The position numbers and the translations under genes were made by a program. Shown in pieces: positions 27,029-36,322 of a DNA stretch of 64,000 nt (positions within the stretch are counted from its first letter, which is position 1; every line of letters begins with the position of its first letter). The notes beneath the pieces are model-generated. The model was not told the origin of the DNA and searched no databases. It saw nothing but the letters and a program-made list of their open reading frames with translations. The stretch comes from Paraburkholderia phenazinium. GTDB taxonomy: Bacteria; Pseudomonadota; Gammaproteobacteria; Burkholderiales; Burkholderiaceae. The stretch is taken from positions 2,542,001-2,606,000 of the forward strand of contig NZ_FSRU01000001.1 of NCBI RefSeq assembly GCF_900142845.1. Direction: 5' to 3'.

Positions 27029-28234
27029 TTATTTCGATGCAAGGACCGGCTTCACACCGTCCCATTGCGTGAACTGATTGTCCTTGACGACCAGATAGAC
27101 GCTCGTCGCTCCCGCCACGCGCCGGGTCTGCGGATCGAATTTCATCTGGCCGAAGATCAGGCTCGGCACGTCGTGGATCTGGCTCAGGCCGTCATGCACG
27201 GCCTGGCGCGTCACGCCGTAGCGGCGCAACAGTTCCGCGGAGAGAATCATGGCGTCATAGGCGCGTGCCGCGAAGGTGTCGGGATCGGCGTTGTACTTGG
27301 CGCGGTAGCGCTGCACGAAGTCCTGCACGGCAGGACGCTTGTCGCCGGGGAAGAAATTCGATTCGGTGTACACACCGTTCACGGCCGCGCCACCCAGTTC
27401 GAGAAATTTCGGCGAGTAGATCGAACCCACCGCGGCAATCGGCTGGGTCAAGCCGGACGAGCGCGCCTGGCGCACAATCTGCGCGCCGTCCGCGTAGTAC
27501 GAAATCAGCACGATCGAATCGGGTTTCGCTTCGTTCACACGCACGAGCGTGGCGCGGAAGTCTTTCTCGTTCGGCTGATACCCTTCCGCGGCGACCACCT
27601 GGGCGCCGTTTTCGGCGGCGGCCTTGGCGAAGATGTCCTTGCTGGTGCGGCCCCAGTCCGTGTTCAGATACAGCACCGCAATGCGCTTGAAGCCGAGATC
27701 CTTCGCGGCATAGCGCGCCAGCAGCGGCTGCTCTTCGGCCTGGCTCAGCGCCGTGCTCCACATATAGTCGCCGCCCTTCGTGAAGTCAGGATGCGAGTTG
27801 GTGAAGCCGAACTGCACCAGTTTGCCGCGCTGATAGATCGGCGAGGCGGCCATCGAGGTCGTGCTCGACAGGTCGCCCAGTTCCAGCAGGATGCGCGAGT
27901 CGCCTACAAACTTCTGCGCAATCGAAACGGCCTGCCCCGGATCGCCGCGGCTGTCCTCGAAGTCATACGCAAGCGGGCGGCCCTTGATGCCGCCCTGGCT
28001 GTTGATCTGGTCCAGCGCGAGATCGAAGCCGCGCTTCCATTGCGTGCCGTATTGGCCGTCCTGCCCCGTCAGCGGACCGCTCACGCCGACCAGATAGGGT
28101 TCGCCGGTCGCCGCTGCGGCATGCGCCGCAGTGCCGGCGGCGAGACCGGCGATGCCCCATGCCGCAGCGATCAGCGGCAGTGCCTTGAGCGCACGCAGCC
28201 ACGTGCGGCGCGCCTGTTTTTTTACGTCCTTCAT
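27029..28234 (-). CDS. LivK-like periplasmic substrate-binding protein
   Basis: A 401-residue exported type I periplasmic binding protein (signal peptide to AHA, residue ~38). The mature start YLVGVSGPLTGQDGQYGTQWKRG, INSQGGIKGRPL and DSRGDPGQAVSIAQ are typical of branched-chain amino acid/amide receptors. The ligand is not certain; many such proteins bind aromatic acids, amides or urea-like compounds. The divergent LysR operon with oxidoreductase and AhpD-type genes suggests a catabolic substrate. ATG 28234 was chosen because the upstream start at 28432 would bury the signal peptide. Confidence 0.9.
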   Translation of the reverse strand: MKDVKKQARRTWLRALKALPLIAAAWGIAGLAAGTAAHAAAATGEPYLVGVSGPLTGQDGQYGTQWKRGFDLALDQINSQGGIKGRPLAYDFEDSRGDPGQAVSIAQKFVGDSRILLELGDLSSTTSMAASPIYQRGKLVQFGFTNSHPDFTKGGDYMWSTALSQAEEQPLLARYAAKDLGFKRIAVLYLNTDWGRTSKDIFAKAAAENGAQVVAAEGYQPNEKDFRATLVRVNEAKPDSIVLISYYADGAQIVRQARSSGLTQPIAAVGSIYSPKFLELGGAAVNGVYTESNFFPGDKRPAVQDFVQRYRAKYNADPDTFAARAYDAMILSAELLRRYGVTRQAVHDGLSQIHDVPSLIFGQMKFDPQTRRVAGATSVYLVVKDNQFTQWDGVKPVLASK

Positions 28235-28584
28235 GATGCCCTCGACGATCGTCTTCAAAGTGCGGCCATCAAACCATGCTGAATTCCGGCTATCCAACGA
28301 AGTTTTGGGAATATGGTTATGACGTTGGGGACCAAAGGGCCTCGCCTGTGGTACGGCCTGACCAACGCCGCCAAACAACAGGCACGGCACACACGAACGC
28401 AAGCACCTGATTAAATGGGACTTTTCCGCCACCCGAACAACCGCGGCGCGGAAAAGCGCGCCATGCTTTCACACCCCGCGCCCATTCGCTTCGCATTTTT
28501 TCCACTGTCGATATCGGAATTGATTATATAAATCCCGCATTCAGACGCCCCTACAATGCGCAAACAGAATGGCTTGGGCGACTC
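28235..28584. promoter_or_regulatory. Divergent promoter region between livK and LysR gene
   Basis: About 350 bases. Near the LysR gene an AT-rich patch (28518-28532) follows a CGATATCG palindrome at 28509-28516, and a TACAAT hexamer lies at 28552-28557. These could be the LysR operator and a promoter, but no -35 fits well. The rest shows nothing distinctive. Confidence 0.35.
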
Positions 28585-29571
28585 ATGGAGCTACATCAAC
28601 TCGAAGCGTTTTCGGCGGTCATGTCTGCCGGCAGCATCACCGGTGCGGGCCGCTTGCTGGAGCGTTCGCAACCGGCGGTCACGCGGCAGATCCAGGAACT
28701 CGAAGCCGATCTCGGCTATGCGCTGTTCAACCGCAATGGACCGCGTGTCACGCCGACTCATCGCGCCTTCCTGTTGTACGAGGAAGTGGAGCGCTCGCTG
28801 ATCGGCCTGAAGACCATCGAACAACGCGCTCGCGCAATCGGCCTCGGCGAAGCGGAACCCGTGCGCATTGCCGCGACGTCTGCGCTGGCTGCCGCCATCG
28901 TGCCTTCCGCGATCGCCGCCGTGCCGCCCGACGAGAAGGTGGCGCAATTCCAGTTACGCAGCCTGTCGGCGGAGCATGTGGTGCATGAAGTGCTGACGCG
29001 CACGGCCGATATCGGCCTCGTGACGCTGCCCATCGGTCACGCGGGCCTCGAGGTGCATTGGATCGCCGAGGCGCCGTGCGTGGCGATCTTTCCCGCCGGC
29101 GATCCGCTTGCCGCACAGCCGCGCATCGCGCTGCGCGATCTCGCGCAGCGGCGCATCGTCACGGTGGCGAACCGCTACCGTCTGCGTCATCGGATCGACG
29201 CCGCGTTCGCCGCCGCGCGCATTCACGCCGACGTGTTTCTGGAAACCAATGCGTCGCTCAACGCCGTGATGGCCGCTCGCGCGGGCGCCGGCGTCGCCAT
29301 CGTCGATCCGGCAACGGGACTCGGACTCGCCATCGAAGGGGTGATCGCCCGGCCGCTCGAAAGCGTGATTCCGTTCTATTTCGGCGCCGTCACGCCGGCC
29401 GGCAAACCGCGCCGCCCGGCTGTCGACGCCCTCTTGCAAGCCATTCAGGACGCGACGCTCGCATTGCTCGAAGGCGTCGTGCTGCACGACGCCAGCCAGC
29501 ACGATGCGCTGTTGCAGCGCGAACTGCGCGTGTCGCGTGCCCGCCCGAAATCTTTGGAGATTCCCGCATGA
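28585..29571 (+). CDS. LysR-family transcriptional regulator
   Basis: A 328-residue LTTR with N-terminal winged helix (LEAFSAVMSAGSITGAGRLLERSQPAVTRQIQELEADLGYALFNR, split by the recognition helix) and a substrate-binding domain. It is divergent from livK and overlaps the next gene by ATGA, so it is autogenously co-expressed with the oxidoreductase it probably controls. The C-terminal ~25 residues extend past the usual LTTR end. The likely inducer is the transported compound or its product. Confidence 0.9.
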   Translation: MELHQLEAFSAVMSAGSITGAGRLLERSQPAVTRQIQELEADLGYALFNRNGPRVTPTHRAFLLYEEVERSLIGLKTIEQRARAIGLGEAEPVRIAATSALAAAIVPSAIAAVPPDEKVAQFQLRSLSAEHVVHEVLTRTADIGLVTLPIGHAGLEVHWIAEAPCVAIFPAGDPLAAQPRIALRDLAQRRIVTVANRYRLRHRIDAAFAAARIHADVFLETNASLNAVMAARAGAGVAIVDPATGLGLAIEGVIARPLESVIPFYFGAVTPAGKPRRPAVDALLQAIQDATLALLEGVVLHDASQHDALLQRELRVSRARPKSLEIPA

Positions 29572-31043
29572 CGTCACTCGACGCCCTCGAACACCGTCTG
29601 CGCGAAGACCTGCGCTGGCTCGAACTGCCGCCCGCGTCATGGGTGCCGCCGCGTTTCGTGGATCAAGCGCGCGTGCTCGACGTCGCGATCGTCGGCGGTG
29701 GCATGGCGGGCCTGACCGCTTCGGCGGAACTGCGCTGGCTCGGCATCGACAATCAGCAGGTATTCGACCGCGCGCCGACCGGCGGCGAAGGTCCATGGGT
29801 CACCTATGCACGCATGGAAACGCTGCGCTCGCCGAAGACGCTGACCGGTCCGGCGCTGCGCCTGCCGGCGCTGACCTTCCGCGCCTGGTACGAAGCGCAG
29901 TTCGGGCGCCCGGCATGGGACGCGCTCTACAAGATTCCCCGGACGCAGTGGATGGATTATCTGCGCTGGTATCGCAAGGTGCTGGCGCTGCCGGTGCAAA
30001 ACCACACGGCGTTGGTCGCGTTGCGCACGCGCGACGACGGCCTGCTCGCGCTCGATCTCAACACGCAGGGCACGCAGCGCACGGTGCTGGCGCGGCATGT
30101 GGTGCTCGCCACCGGCCGCGACGGCCTTGGCGGTCCTTACGTACCGGACTTCGCGCAGCGCGTCGCGTCGCGCCTGTGGGCCCATTCCGCCGATGCGATC
30201 GATTTCGAGGCGCTACGTGGCAAGCGCGTCGGCGTCGTGGGCGCGGGCGCATCCGCCTTCGACAATGCGGCGACTGCGCTGGAAACGGGCGCTGCCAGCG
30301 TCGATCTGTTCATTCGCCGCAGCGATATTCCGCGTATCAACAAACTGACCGGCATCGGCAGTCCGGGGCTCGTGCACGGCTTCGCCGATCTCGACGACGC
30401 TTCGAAATGGCGCTTCCTGCATTACTCGCTGGCTTCGCAGACCCCGCCGCCGCGCGACAGCGTGCTACGGGTTTCGCGCCACGAGAACGCGCGCTTTCAT
30501 CTCGGCAGTCCCGTCATTGCGCTGGAAGAGCACGCGGATGGGCTCGAAGTGACCACGCCGAAGGGCCGCTATACGCTCGACTTCCTGATCTTCGCCACCG
30601 GCTTTCATTCGGATATCTCGACGCGTCCCGAGTTCGCGCAGTTCGCGCCCTACGTGCGCCGCTGGAAAGACCGCTATCGCGCCGACCCGGCCTTGCCGAT
30701 GGAGGAACTCGCGGAGTCGCCGGATCTCGGTGCCGCGTATGTGTTCCAGGAGCGCGAACCGGGCACCTGCGCCGCGCTTGCGCAGATCCACTGCTTCAAT
30801 CATGCGGCGAGCCTGAGTCACGGCAAGCTGTCGGGCGACATTCCGGCCATCAGCGAAGGCGCGCAGCGGCTCGCGCGCGGCATCGCCAGCCGTCTGTTCG
30901 ATGCGGACCGCGAGCGGCATTACGACGCGCTGGTTGCCTTCGCCACCGCGGAACTGCAAGGCGACGAATGGACCGATGCCGATGCCGACACATCGCCCGC
31001 TGCCGAATCGCCCCCTGCTGTGCCGCTGCATCAACAGGACTGA
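29568..31043 (+). CDS. FAD/NAD(P)-dependent oxidoreductase (flavin monooxygenase-like)
   Basis: A 491-residue two-dinucleotide flavoprotein. The FAD site is VAIVGGGMAGLTA (~40-52) and the NAD(P) site VGVVGAGASAFD (~225). The flavin monooxygenase-type LDFLIFATGFHSD motif lies near residue ~345. There is no FxGxxxH Baeyer-Villiger fingerprint in the expected place, so the exact reaction is open. The start is ATG 29568, overlapping the LysR stop. It is followed by two AhpD/CMD proteins, an arrangement found in conserved oxidoreductase/ABC transporter clusters. Confidence 0.82.
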   Translation: MTSLDALEHRLREDLRWLELPPASWVPPRFVDQARVLDVAIVGGGMAGLTASAELRWLGIDNQQVFDRAPTGGEGPWVTYARMETLRSPKTLTGPALRLPALTFRAWYEAQFGRPAWDALYKIPRTQWMDYLRWYRKVLALPVQNHTALVALRTRDDGLLALDLNTQGTQRTVLARHVVLATGRDGLGGPYVPDFAQRVASRLWAHSADAIDFEALRGKRVGVVGAGASAFDNAATALETGAASVDLFIRRSDIPRINKLTGIGSPGLVHGFADLDDASKWRFLHYSLASQTPPPRDSVLRVSRHENARFHLGSPVIALEEHADGLEVTTPKGRYTLDFLIFATGFHSDISTRPEFAQFAPYVRRWKDRYRADPALPMEELAESPDLGAAYVFQEREPGTCAALAQIHCFNHAASLSHGKLSGDIPAISEGAQRLARGIASRLFDADRERHYDALVAFATAELQGDEWTDADADTSPAAESPPAVPLHQQD

Positions 31044-31107
31044 TCCGCTGCATTGAATCATCGTGAAGTATTTTGCATACCTGAATTCCCTTTGAAACGG
31101 AGCCTCC

Positions 31108-31680
31108 ATGGCTGAGCTTTCTTCTTCCACCGGACCCACGCACGATACGATCGACGTGCTGGCCGGATTGCGCGCCGACAGCGCGATTGCCGCCATCCGG
31201 CACGCACGCGACAAGGTCGTGACCCACACCCAGCGCAGCGAAGAGGCGCTGTTCGACCCGGCGCTGCCGGATCTGCCGTTGCGCGAGCGCCTGTTCGCCG
31301 CCTGGTACGTGGCGCACCTGTCGCGTGCAGACGAACTGGCCGACACCTACGCCGGCCGGCTGATCGCTGCAGGAGCCGGCTCGAGCACCCGCAACGCGCC
31401 GCTCGCGGACACGCTGGCCGCCATCGAAGCGGGCACGCTCGACGTGACGTCCCACGCACGCCTGATCGCCATTCTCGCGCACGTGAAGCTGCTCACGCTG
31501 ACGCCCGTCGACGCGCGCCCTCACCATCTGCAGGCTCTCGAACAGGCCGGCCTTTCGACGCGCGGCATCGTCGCACTGTCGCAACTGGTTGCGTTCGTCA
31601 CCTATCAATTGCGGGTTATCGCGGGCCTCAAGGCGCTCCGCGACGCCCAGACCCCGCTCGCGCCGCAGGAGGCAGCATGA
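31108..31680 (+). CDS. CMD domain protein, Avi_7170-like
   Basis: A 190-residue all-helical protein related to the carboxymuconolactone decarboxylase/AhpD superfamily and resembling the Avi_7170 family. It lacks the AhpD CxxC pair, so it is not a peroxidase by itself. ACGGAG precedes ATG 31108. Its stop overlaps the start of the next gene (ATGA). The two are consistently paired in proteobacteria, which suggests a heteromeric or sequential function. Confidence 0.75.
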   Translation: MAELSSSTGPTHDTIDVLAGLRADSAIAAIRHARDKVVTHTQRSEEALFDPALPDLPLRERLFAAWYVAHLSRADELADTYAGRLIAAGAGSSTRNAPLADTLAAIEAGTLDVTSHARLIAILAHVKLLTLTPVDARPHHLQALEQAGLSTRGIVALSQLVAFVTYQLRVIAGLKALRDAQTPLAPQEAA

Positions 31681-32261
31681 GTCAGTCGCACGGTTTTACC
31701 TTCGATACGCTGGGCTGGCGCGCATGGCTCGATACGGTAAAGCTTGACGAGGCCACGCCCGAGCAGGTCGCGGTCCTCGAAGAAAGCCACCCGCACGCCA
31801 AGACCTCCGACTACTACCTGTTGCTCGTGCAGCAGGCCGAGATCCTGCGGCAACGCTCCGGCGTCTTCAACGCCATCATGTATGCCTCCGGCGGCTTGCC
31901 GCGCGCGGAGCGCGAACTGGCGAGCACCGTGGTTTCGCGCGTCAATGGCTGCGTGTACTGCGCGTCGGTACACGCACAACGTTTCGGACAACTGGCGAAG
32001 CGCACGGACGCCATCGAGCAGGTTTTCGAGGATCCCGCCACTGCCGGCACCACCGGGCGTGAACGCGCCATCATCCGCTACGCGATCGAACTGACCGAGC
32101 ATCCCGACGCCGTGGATGCCGAGGCCATCAAGCGGCTCGCCGCGCACGGGCTCACCGAGGCGGAGATTCTCGACCTGACGCATGCGATCGCGATCTTCGC
32201 GTGGGCGAACCGGCTGATGCTGACGCTGGGCGAACCGGTGTTTCCGGCGCAAAACGGCTGA
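31677..32261 (+). CDS. Alkylhydroperoxidase-domain protein, Avi_7169-like
   Basis: A 194-residue AhpD-fold protein with the redox motif Cys92-Val-Tyr-Cys95 and His99 (GCVYCASVHAQRF) and the proton-relay Glu80 (PRAERELAS). These are the residues used by AhpD peroxidases. It resembles the Avi_7169 family that travels with the CMD protein encoded immediately upstream. It may remove peroxide made by the flavoprotein or handle a catabolic intermediate. It is the last gene of the LysR-oxidoreductase operon. Confidence 0.82.
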   Translation: MSQSHGFTFDTLGWRAWLDTVKLDEATPEQVAVLEESHPHAKTSDYYLLLVQQAEILRQRSGVFNAIMYASGGLPRAERELASTVVSRVNGCVYCASVHAQRFGQLAKRTDAIEQVFEDPATAGTTGRERAIIRYAIELTEHPDAVDAEAIKRLAAHGLTEAEILDLTHAIAIFAWANRLMLTLGEPVFPAQNG

Positions 32262-32313
32262 CGCCGCAAGCCGGGACGTAGCCGCCCAGCCACCCAGCCA
32301 CGGCGCGTCTCGC

Positions 32314-33300
32314 TCAGGGAATCAGGATCACCGACCCCACGGTCTGCCCGGTCTCCATCCGCCGATGGGCTAGCGCGGCGTCGTCAAGCGGCAGACGCTC
32401 GCCCACCTCGACATGCAGACCGGCGCCGATCCGCTCGAATACCTGCTGCGCCGCCAGGCGATACGCGTCGACGTCCCGCATCATGCCCAGCACGCTGGGC
32501 CGTGCGAGGGCGATCGAGCGGGCGGGGCCGATTTCGTCCAGCGTGATGGGTTCGATCGCGCCCTCGGCCTCACCGATACTCGCCACCACCCCGAACGGCT
32601 TCACCGCGCCGAGCGTGCGCCGCAAGGTCGCGCCGCCAATGCCGTCCACCGCGAAGTCGACGCCCGCGCCGCCGCCGAATGCGCGCGCCGCTTCGACGAA
32701 ATCTTCGTCCCGGTACAGCACGGCCTGATCGAGGCCATGCGCGAGCGCGAGCTCCGCCTTGGCGGGCGTGCCGACCGTACCGATCACGCGCGCGCCAAGA
32801 GCCTTCGCCCACTGCACGAGGATCAGACCGAGGCCGCCAGCCGCGGCATGCACCAGCACGGTGTCACCGGGTTTGATGTCCCTCACGCGATGCAGCAGCA
32901 TGTAGCTGGTCGCGCCGCGCAACAGCGCGGCAGCCGCGGTTTCATCCGACACGGCCGCCGGCAGCCGCAGCAGCTTTTGCGCCGGCACATTGCGCAGATT
33001 CGTATAGCTGCCCACCGGCAGCCCTGCATACGCAACCCGCTCGCCGACCTGCCAGCCGTTCACGCCAGGGCCGAGCGCCGCCACCACGCCGGCCGCCTCG
33101 ACACCCAGCGCGCCGGGCAACTGCGGCAGACGATGCAGCCCCGCGCGAAAGTAAATATCGACAAAGTTAACCCCCACCGCCGTCTGCCTGATTTGCACTT
33201 CCCCTGCTGCGGGCGGCGGCACCGTCTGCGAAAACCGGCGCAGCACCGACGCGTCGCCATAGGCTTCAATGCCGACCTGATAGGCACTCTGCTGTTCCAT
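32314..33300 (-). CDS. Quinone oxidoreductase (zeta-crystallin-like MDR)
   Basis: A 328-residue medium-chain dehydrogenase/reductase without the zinc ligands. It has the Qor signature GVNFVDIYFRAGLH, the NADPH site VLVHAAAGGLGLILVQWAKALGA and the VDFAVDGIGGATL strand. Qor enzymes reduce quinones with NADPH. Start is ATG 33300; an earlier start at 33375 overlaps the divergent regulator. The divergent LysR gene begins ~58 bases away and is the probable regulator. Confidence 0.9.
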   Translation of the reverse strand: MEQQSAYQVGIEAYGDASVLRRFSQTVPPPAAGEVQIRQTAVGVNFVDIYFRAGLHRLPQLPGALGVEAAGVVAALGPGVNGWQVGERVAYAGLPVGSYTNLRNVPAQKLLRLPAAVSDETAAAALLRGATSYMLLHRVRDIKPGDTVLVHAAAGGLGLILVQWAKALGARVIGTVGTPAKAELALAHGLDQAVLYRDEDFVEAARAFGGGAGVDFAVDGIGGATLRRTLGAVKPFGVVASIGEAEGAIEPITLDEIGPARSIALARPSVLGMMRDVDAYRLAAQQVFERIGAGLHVEVGERLPLDDAALAHRRMETGQTVGSVILIP

Positions 33301-33357
33301 CGCTGCACTCCCTCGTTCCGTTACGTGATGACAAGCGAGTGTAGGTTTCGAGCATAA

Positions 33358-34287
33358 TTGAATGGAATCCCCCATTCATCGTCAACTCCTGTGCAAAATT
33401 CGACCGATCTACCGACGCCCATCGCCGCGCTGCAGTGGGACGACATCCGCTATTTCCTCTCCGTGGCGCGCGGCGGCAGCCTGTCCGAAGCCGCGCGCAC
33501 GCTCGGCGTCCAGCATTCGACGGTCGCCCGGCGCATCGACGCCATGGAGCAGGCGCTCGGCGTGCGCCTGTTCGACCGCCTGCCGCGTGGCTGGCCGCTG
33601 ACCGAAGAAGGCCGCGAGCTGGTCGAGCGTGCCGGACGCATCGAAGAAGAAGCGCATGGCTTCGTACGGGCGGCGCGTGGCGCGGTCACGCTGCAGGGCA
33701 CGGTGCGGCTGTCGGTGCCGCCGGTGTTCGGCAGTCATTTTCTGGTGCCGCGCCTCGCCGCCTTCCGGCGCGCCTATCCGGAGGTCTTGCTGGATGTGGT
33801 GGGCGAAACGCGCGCCGCCAATCTGTTTCGTCACGAAGCCGATCTTTCCGTGCGGCTGTCGCGGCCTCAGGAAGCCGGACTCGCGGCACGCCGGCTCGGG
33901 ACGATGCGCTTCGCGCTGTACGGCACGCCCGAGTGGGCCGCGCGACGCTGCGAGCAATGGGAATTCATCGGCTACAACGAGACGCTCGCGGAGGCGCCGC
34001 AACAGCAGTGGCTCGTGCGCTTCGCGCAGGACCGGCCGTTCGCCCTCGTCACCAACGACCTCGTGTCGATTTACCGCGCCTGCCAGGCAGGCATGGGCAT
34101 CGCGCTGCTGCCGCGCTTTATCGTCGATGGCGACGGCACCGTGCAGGAGATGAGCACACAACCGGCCTGCGACGTCGAGCGGGAAATCTGGCTCGCGGTG
34201 CATCCGGATGTGCGGCGCTCGCCGCGCGTGCAGGCGGTGGCCGACGCATTGGCTGAAGCCGTGCGCGAGGCGGATGGCGCGATGTAG
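33358..34287 (+). CDS. LysR-family transcriptional regulator
   Basis: A ~309-residue LTTR. The HTH is WDDIRYFLSVARGGSLSEAARTLGVQHSTVARRIDAMEQALG (in two parts), with a substrate-binding domain beginning GTVRLSVPPVFGS. The V-R-S-V-P type places it in the CrgA-like group. The TTG at 33358 gives the longest frame; GTG at 33391 (VQNSTDLPTP) is equally likely, and neither has a clear Shine-Dalgarno. It is divergent from the quinone oxidoreductase, the usual target layout. Confidence 0.85.
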   Translation: MNGIPHSSSTPVQNSTDLPTPIAALQWDDIRYFLSVARGGSLSEAARTLGVQHSTVARRIDAMEQALGVRLFDRLPRGWPLTEEGRELVERAGRIEEEAHGFVRAARGAVTLQGTVRLSVPPVFGSHFLVPRLAAFRRAYPEVLLDVVGETRAANLFRHEADLSVRLSRPQEAGLAARRLGTMRFALYGTPEWAARRCEQWEFIGYNETLAEAPQQQWLVRFAQDRPFALVTNDLVSIYRACQAGMGIALLPRFIVDGDGTVQEMSTQPACDVEREIWLAVHPDVRRSPRVQAVADALAEAVREADGAM

Positions 34288-34465
34288 CGCGCGTCTTGAC
34301 TCGTGAGGGCTGCGTCCGTGTGAACGGATCGCCCTATGGGTGAACCTCGTGCCGACGTTATGCCGTGGATACGCCAGCGACATTTTTGACCGGCTTCAAT
34401 TCCACGCCGACCACGGGCATAGTGAAGTGTTTCCGGAAAAGCTCCGGGCAACAACGGGAATCCGT

Positions 34466-35050
34466 ATGAGCACCCTCACGCAAACCAACGCGAATCCATC
34501 AACCGGCCCGTCCGCCGCCCCCCTGCTGCGCGACGCCACCGAAGCCGATCTGCCCGCCATTCAGGCCATCTATGCAAACCACGTGCTGCACGGTGTCGCG
34601 TCGTTCGAAGAGACGCCGCCTTCCGTCGACGATCTGCGCGGCCGCCTGGCATCCGTGTTGAGCCACGGCCTGCCGTACATGGTGGCCGAGGTCGACGGCA
34701 AGATTGCGGGCTATTGCTACGCCACGCCGTACCGGCCGCGCGCCGCGTATCGCAACACCATCGAAGATTCGATTTATATGGACGATGCCTTTCGCGGGCG
34801 TGGCATTGGCCGTGTGCTGCTTGAAGCGCTGATTGCGCGCTGCGAAACCGGACCGTGGCGGCAGATGGTCGCCGTGATCGCGGACGGTGGCAGCGGCGGG
34901 TCGCTTTCGCTGCATCGCGCCCTCGGCTTCGAGCTGGTCGGCACGCTGAAGGCGGTGGGCTTCAAGCACGGGCGCTGGCTCGATACCACGCTGATGCAGC
35001 GCACCTTGGGCGTGGGCGACGGGGCGTCGCCGGATGAGCGGCCGGCTTAG
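34466..35050 (+). CDS. GNAT N-acetyltransferase, phosphinothricin-acetyltransferase-like
   Basis: A 194-residue GNAT enzyme resembling the Pat/Bar/MddA group: LRDATEADLPAIQAIYANHV, SFEETPPS, and the acetyl-CoA pyrophosphate loop FRGRGIGRVLLEALI. The LHRALGFELVGTLKAVGFKHGRW segment completes the fold. Natural substrates of such enzymes include methionine sulfoximine and sulfone. Start is ATG 34466; a longer frame from 34340 has no family similarity. No partner gene is adjacent. Confidence 0.87.
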   Translation: MSTLTQTNANPSTGPSAAPLLRDATEADLPAIQAIYANHVLHGVASFEETPPSVDDLRGRLASVLSHGLPYMVAEVDGKIAGYCYATPYRPRAAYRNTIEDSIYMDDAFRGRGIGRVLLEALIARCETGPWRQMVAVIADGGSGGSLSLHRALGFELVGTLKAVGFKHGRWLDTTLMQRTLGVGDGASPDERPA

Positions 35051-35190
35051 TGTATCGGGCGTGGACGGTGGGCACGGGCGGCTAATCAAGCGCTGAAGCG
35101 GGCGCGGGCGGTGACGACACGACGCCGGAACAGCGCGGCATGAATTGCGAGTCGCGCCGCCATGCCCCGCCCCCGCGTTAAAATCCCCCC

Positions 35191-36075
35191 ATGCCGAAAA
35201 CGCCCCCCTCTCCGTCCCCAGCGCCCGCCGCGCCGCGCAACGAATACACCGTCGACGAACTCGCACGGGTGACGGACAGCACCGTGCGCAACGTGCGCGC
35301 CTATCAGGACCGCGGCCTGCTTGCGCCGCCCGAAAAGCGCGGCCGGGTCGGCGTGTACGACGATACCCACGTCTCGCGGCTGAAGCTCATCAATCACCTG
35401 CTGGCGCGCGGCTATACGCTCGCCAACATCCAGGACCTGATCAAGGCTGTCGACGAAGGCCACGACCTGCGCTCGATTCTCGGTCTCGAGACGGCCATCG
35501 GCAGCCGCTGGTCGCGCGAGCGGCCGAAGAAGTACTCGCTGCTCGAACTGCTGCAGATGTTCGGCGACAAGGCCTCTCCCAGCGCCTTGTCCAAAGCGGT
35601 CGAACTGGGCCTGCTCGAACGCAAGGGCCTGTCGTTCGTCGCCAATAGTCCTGCGGCGCTGTCAGCGGGCGCCACGATGGCGCACGAAGGCATCCCGCTC
35701 GCCGACCTGCTCGACGCCGTGCGGATCTCGCGTCCGCATTTCAACGCCGTCGCCAAGGCGATGGTCGATCTGGTCGTGCGCCAGCTCGACCGTTACGACG
35801 CCGGCGCACTGCCGCCGCCCGCCGATGTGCCGGCGCTGGTCGAGGCAATCTGGCGGGTCAGGCCGCTCGCGATGGTGCTGGTCGAAAGCGAGATGAACCG
35901 CGCGCTCGAAGAAGCCTCCGGCGACTATCTCGGCGACCGCGTCGCGGGCATCATGGAAAAGCTCGGCAGCACGCATGAGGAGCACACCCTGCCGCCCGCG
36001 TCGTCCGATGGCGAAGCCAAAGCGGCAGGCCACGCCGGCGCAGAAAAGGCCAAGGCCAAAAAGTCAGCACGGTAG
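35191..36075 (+). CDS. MerR-family transcriptional regulator
   Basis: A 294-residue MerR-type protein. The winged helix is at ~18-90 (YTVDELARVTDSTVRNVRAYQDRGLLAPPEKRGR, in parts). The effector region has a hydrophobic helical domain but none of the conserved metal-binding cysteines, so it is probably not a metal sensor. The C-terminal ~30 residues are Lys/Ala/Glu-rich. It lies alone; the monooxygenase operon 2.7 kb downstream is a possible but unproven target. Confidence 0.85.
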   Translation: MPKTPPSPSPAPAAPRNEYTVDELARVTDSTVRNVRAYQDRGLLAPPEKRGRVGVYDDTHVSRLKLINHLLARGYTLANIQDLIKAVDEGHDLRSILGLETAIGSRWSRERPKKYSLLELLQMFGDKASPSALSKAVELGLLERKGLSFVANSPAALSAGATMAHEGIPLADLLDAVRISRPHFNAVAKAMVDLVVRQLDRYDAGALPPPADVPALVEAIWRVRPLAMVLVESEMNRALEEASGDYLGDRVAGIMEKLGSTHEEHTLPPASSDGEAKAAGHAGAEKAKAKKSAR

Positions 36076-36322
36076 ACGTTCTACACGCTCGTTCACCGCG
36101 GTCTTTTCTATCGCGCGCGCCGCAGCCGCTCCTGCGTGCGCGTCATATCCAAATCTCCATTGCTTGGTTTGCGCGACGGCACGTCCATGCGACGATCCTT
36201 TTACCGCAGCAGCAACGTCATTACAGCAGCGCCGACATACGCCACGCCAGGACGTTCGAGCCTGGACGGGTGGCATGAACGAGCCCCGCTGCTGCATCGA
36301 CCGCACGCATGGAGATTCCCGA

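Noticed and set aside
25189..27072. A 627-codon plus-strand frame antisense to the LivHM permease
   Set aside because: Low-complexity Arg/Gln/Ala-rich translation with no family; the permease on the other strand is certain.
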